Source: Longirhabdus pacifica (GTDB lineage Bacteria; Bacillota; Bacilli; Paenibacillales; DSM-105158). Taken from it: 61,790 nucleotides of DNA. Below, in pieces: positions 61,500 through 61,790 of the stretch. The DNA is taken from assembly GCF_004115085.1 (NCBI RefSeq), contig NZ_QXJP01000024.1, positions 1 through 61,790 on the forward strand. The letters are read 5' to 3'. The first letter of the stretch is position 1; each line of letters starts with the position of its first letter. Position numbers and translations under genes: made by a program. The notes below the pieces were generated by a model. It saw nothing but the letters and a program-made list of their open reading frames with translations, had not been told where the DNA came from and did not search any database.

Positions 61500-61577
61500 A
61501 TCAATGCTTGTACCATGTCTTTAACACAAGCAGTATAGCGTTCCACTGCATTTAATAATATATGGAGGTGAAGTTCA
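61500..61577 (+). promoter_or_regulatory. Duplicated 78-bp leader, second copy
   Basis: Same length and layout as 60914-60991: GCTTGT/ACAAGC hairpin (61506-61511, 61526-61531), ACAAGCAGTA (61526-61535), CATTTAATA as -10 (61549-61557) and SD GGAGGTG. Differences cluster between the hairpin and the -10. Confidence 0.65.
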
Positions 61578-61775
61578 ATGGCAATAAGAAAACCAGGTGG
61601 TAATTCTGGCAATGGGTTTGGTAGCAGTGGATTTGGCGGTTATGGTTTTGGTAGCAGTGGATTTGGCGGTTATGGTGCTGGTTCTGGATGCAGACTTCCA
61701 GTTAGAAGACACCGCCGCATAGTAGTTAGAAGAATTGAAAGAGCGCTTATAAGAAGACTTTTGAAGTGTCTATAA
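61578..61775 (+). CDS. Small Gly/Ser/Phe/Tyr-rich repeat protein with basic tail
   Basis: A 65-residue protein of no recognised family. Residues 12-37 hold two perfect copies of a ten-residue unit, GFGSSGFGGY, encoded by 30-bp near-identical DNA repeats (about 61616-61675). The C-terminal half is strongly basic and amphipathic (RRHRRIVVRRIERALIRRLL, ending KCL). It shares its leader with the gene at 60992 and has a similar basic tail with one Cys. It is likely a self-assembling spore-surface or other structural protein; this is inference from composition and leader. Confidence 0.8.
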   Translation: MAIRKPGGNSGNGFGSSGFGGYGFGSSGFGGYGAGSGCRLPVRRHRRIVVRRIERALIRRLLKCL

Positions 61776-61790
61776 TCATCAGTAAACTAT

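Overview
The window is a low-GC, endospore-forming Firmicute (order Bacillales) chromosome segment, shown almost entirely in reverse. Read on the minus strand it follows the conserved near-origin block: ctsR-mcsA-mcsB-clpC, radA, disA, pssA, a PIN/TRAM protein, ispD-ispF, gltX, cysE-cysS-mrnC-rlmB-rae1, sigH, rpmG-secE-nusG, rplK-rplA, rplJ-rplL, rsmC, rpoB-rpoC, rplGB-rpsL-rpsG-fusA-tuf, the S10-spc-alpha ribosomal superoperon (rpsJ to rplQ), truA, rplM-rpsI, cysH-sat, cwlD, salA, gerD, kbaA and pdaB. The order is that of Bacillus and Paenibacillus relatives. GerD, KbaA, PdaB, CwlD and sigma-H show a spore former. The genus cannot be fixed from this sequence alone.

Most of the window is housekeeping: transcription (RpoA, RpoB, RpoC, NusG, SigH), translation (33 ribosomal proteins, IF-1, EF-Tu, EF-G, CysRS, GluRS), export (SecY, SecE), isoprenoid synthesis (IspD, IspF), cysteine synthesis (CysE, CysH, Sat), and stress or DNA integrity (CtsR, McsA, McsB, ClpC, RadA, DisA). 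Many genes begin at TTG or GTG behind a strong Shine-Dalgarno (SD) sequence. Several starts were therefore moved from the longest open frame to the SD-supported codon: rpoB, rplK, rplJ, rplV, rpsL, sigH, cysE, yacL-like and ctsR among others.

RNA-level control is visible at many points: an L13 leader before rplM, an L10 leader with attenuator before rplJ, two matching L1-type sites before rplK and rplA, a Cys-specific T-box before cysE-cysS, a CtsR operator before ctsR, and a structured leader before rpsJ. Sigma-A promoters are clear before cysH, rpsJ, rplGB, rpoB, rpmG/secE, sigH, ctsR and the plus-strand gene at 51754.

Departures from the usual layout are where the interest lies. The ecfA1-ecfA2-ecfT genes usually found between rplQ and truA are missing. 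A cysH-sat pair sits between rpsI and cwlD. A small basic-protein gene with its own SD and terminator lies between tuf and rpsJ. A plus-strand gene and pssA lie between disA and the yacL-like gene. A structured relic resembling the end of an IS200/IS605 element lies between pssA and disA. A roughly 62-bp hairpin-forming repeat occurs three times (near gerD, near cysH, and at the right end).

At the right end a tandem array begins of short Gly/Lys/Tyr/Cys-rich or Gly/Ser/Phe/Tyr-rich repeat proteins. They share a duplicated 78-bp leader with a hairpin and a late-sporulation-like -10. This looks like an expanding family of spore-surface proteins and is the best candidate for an undescribed system here. 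The window ends inside the array.
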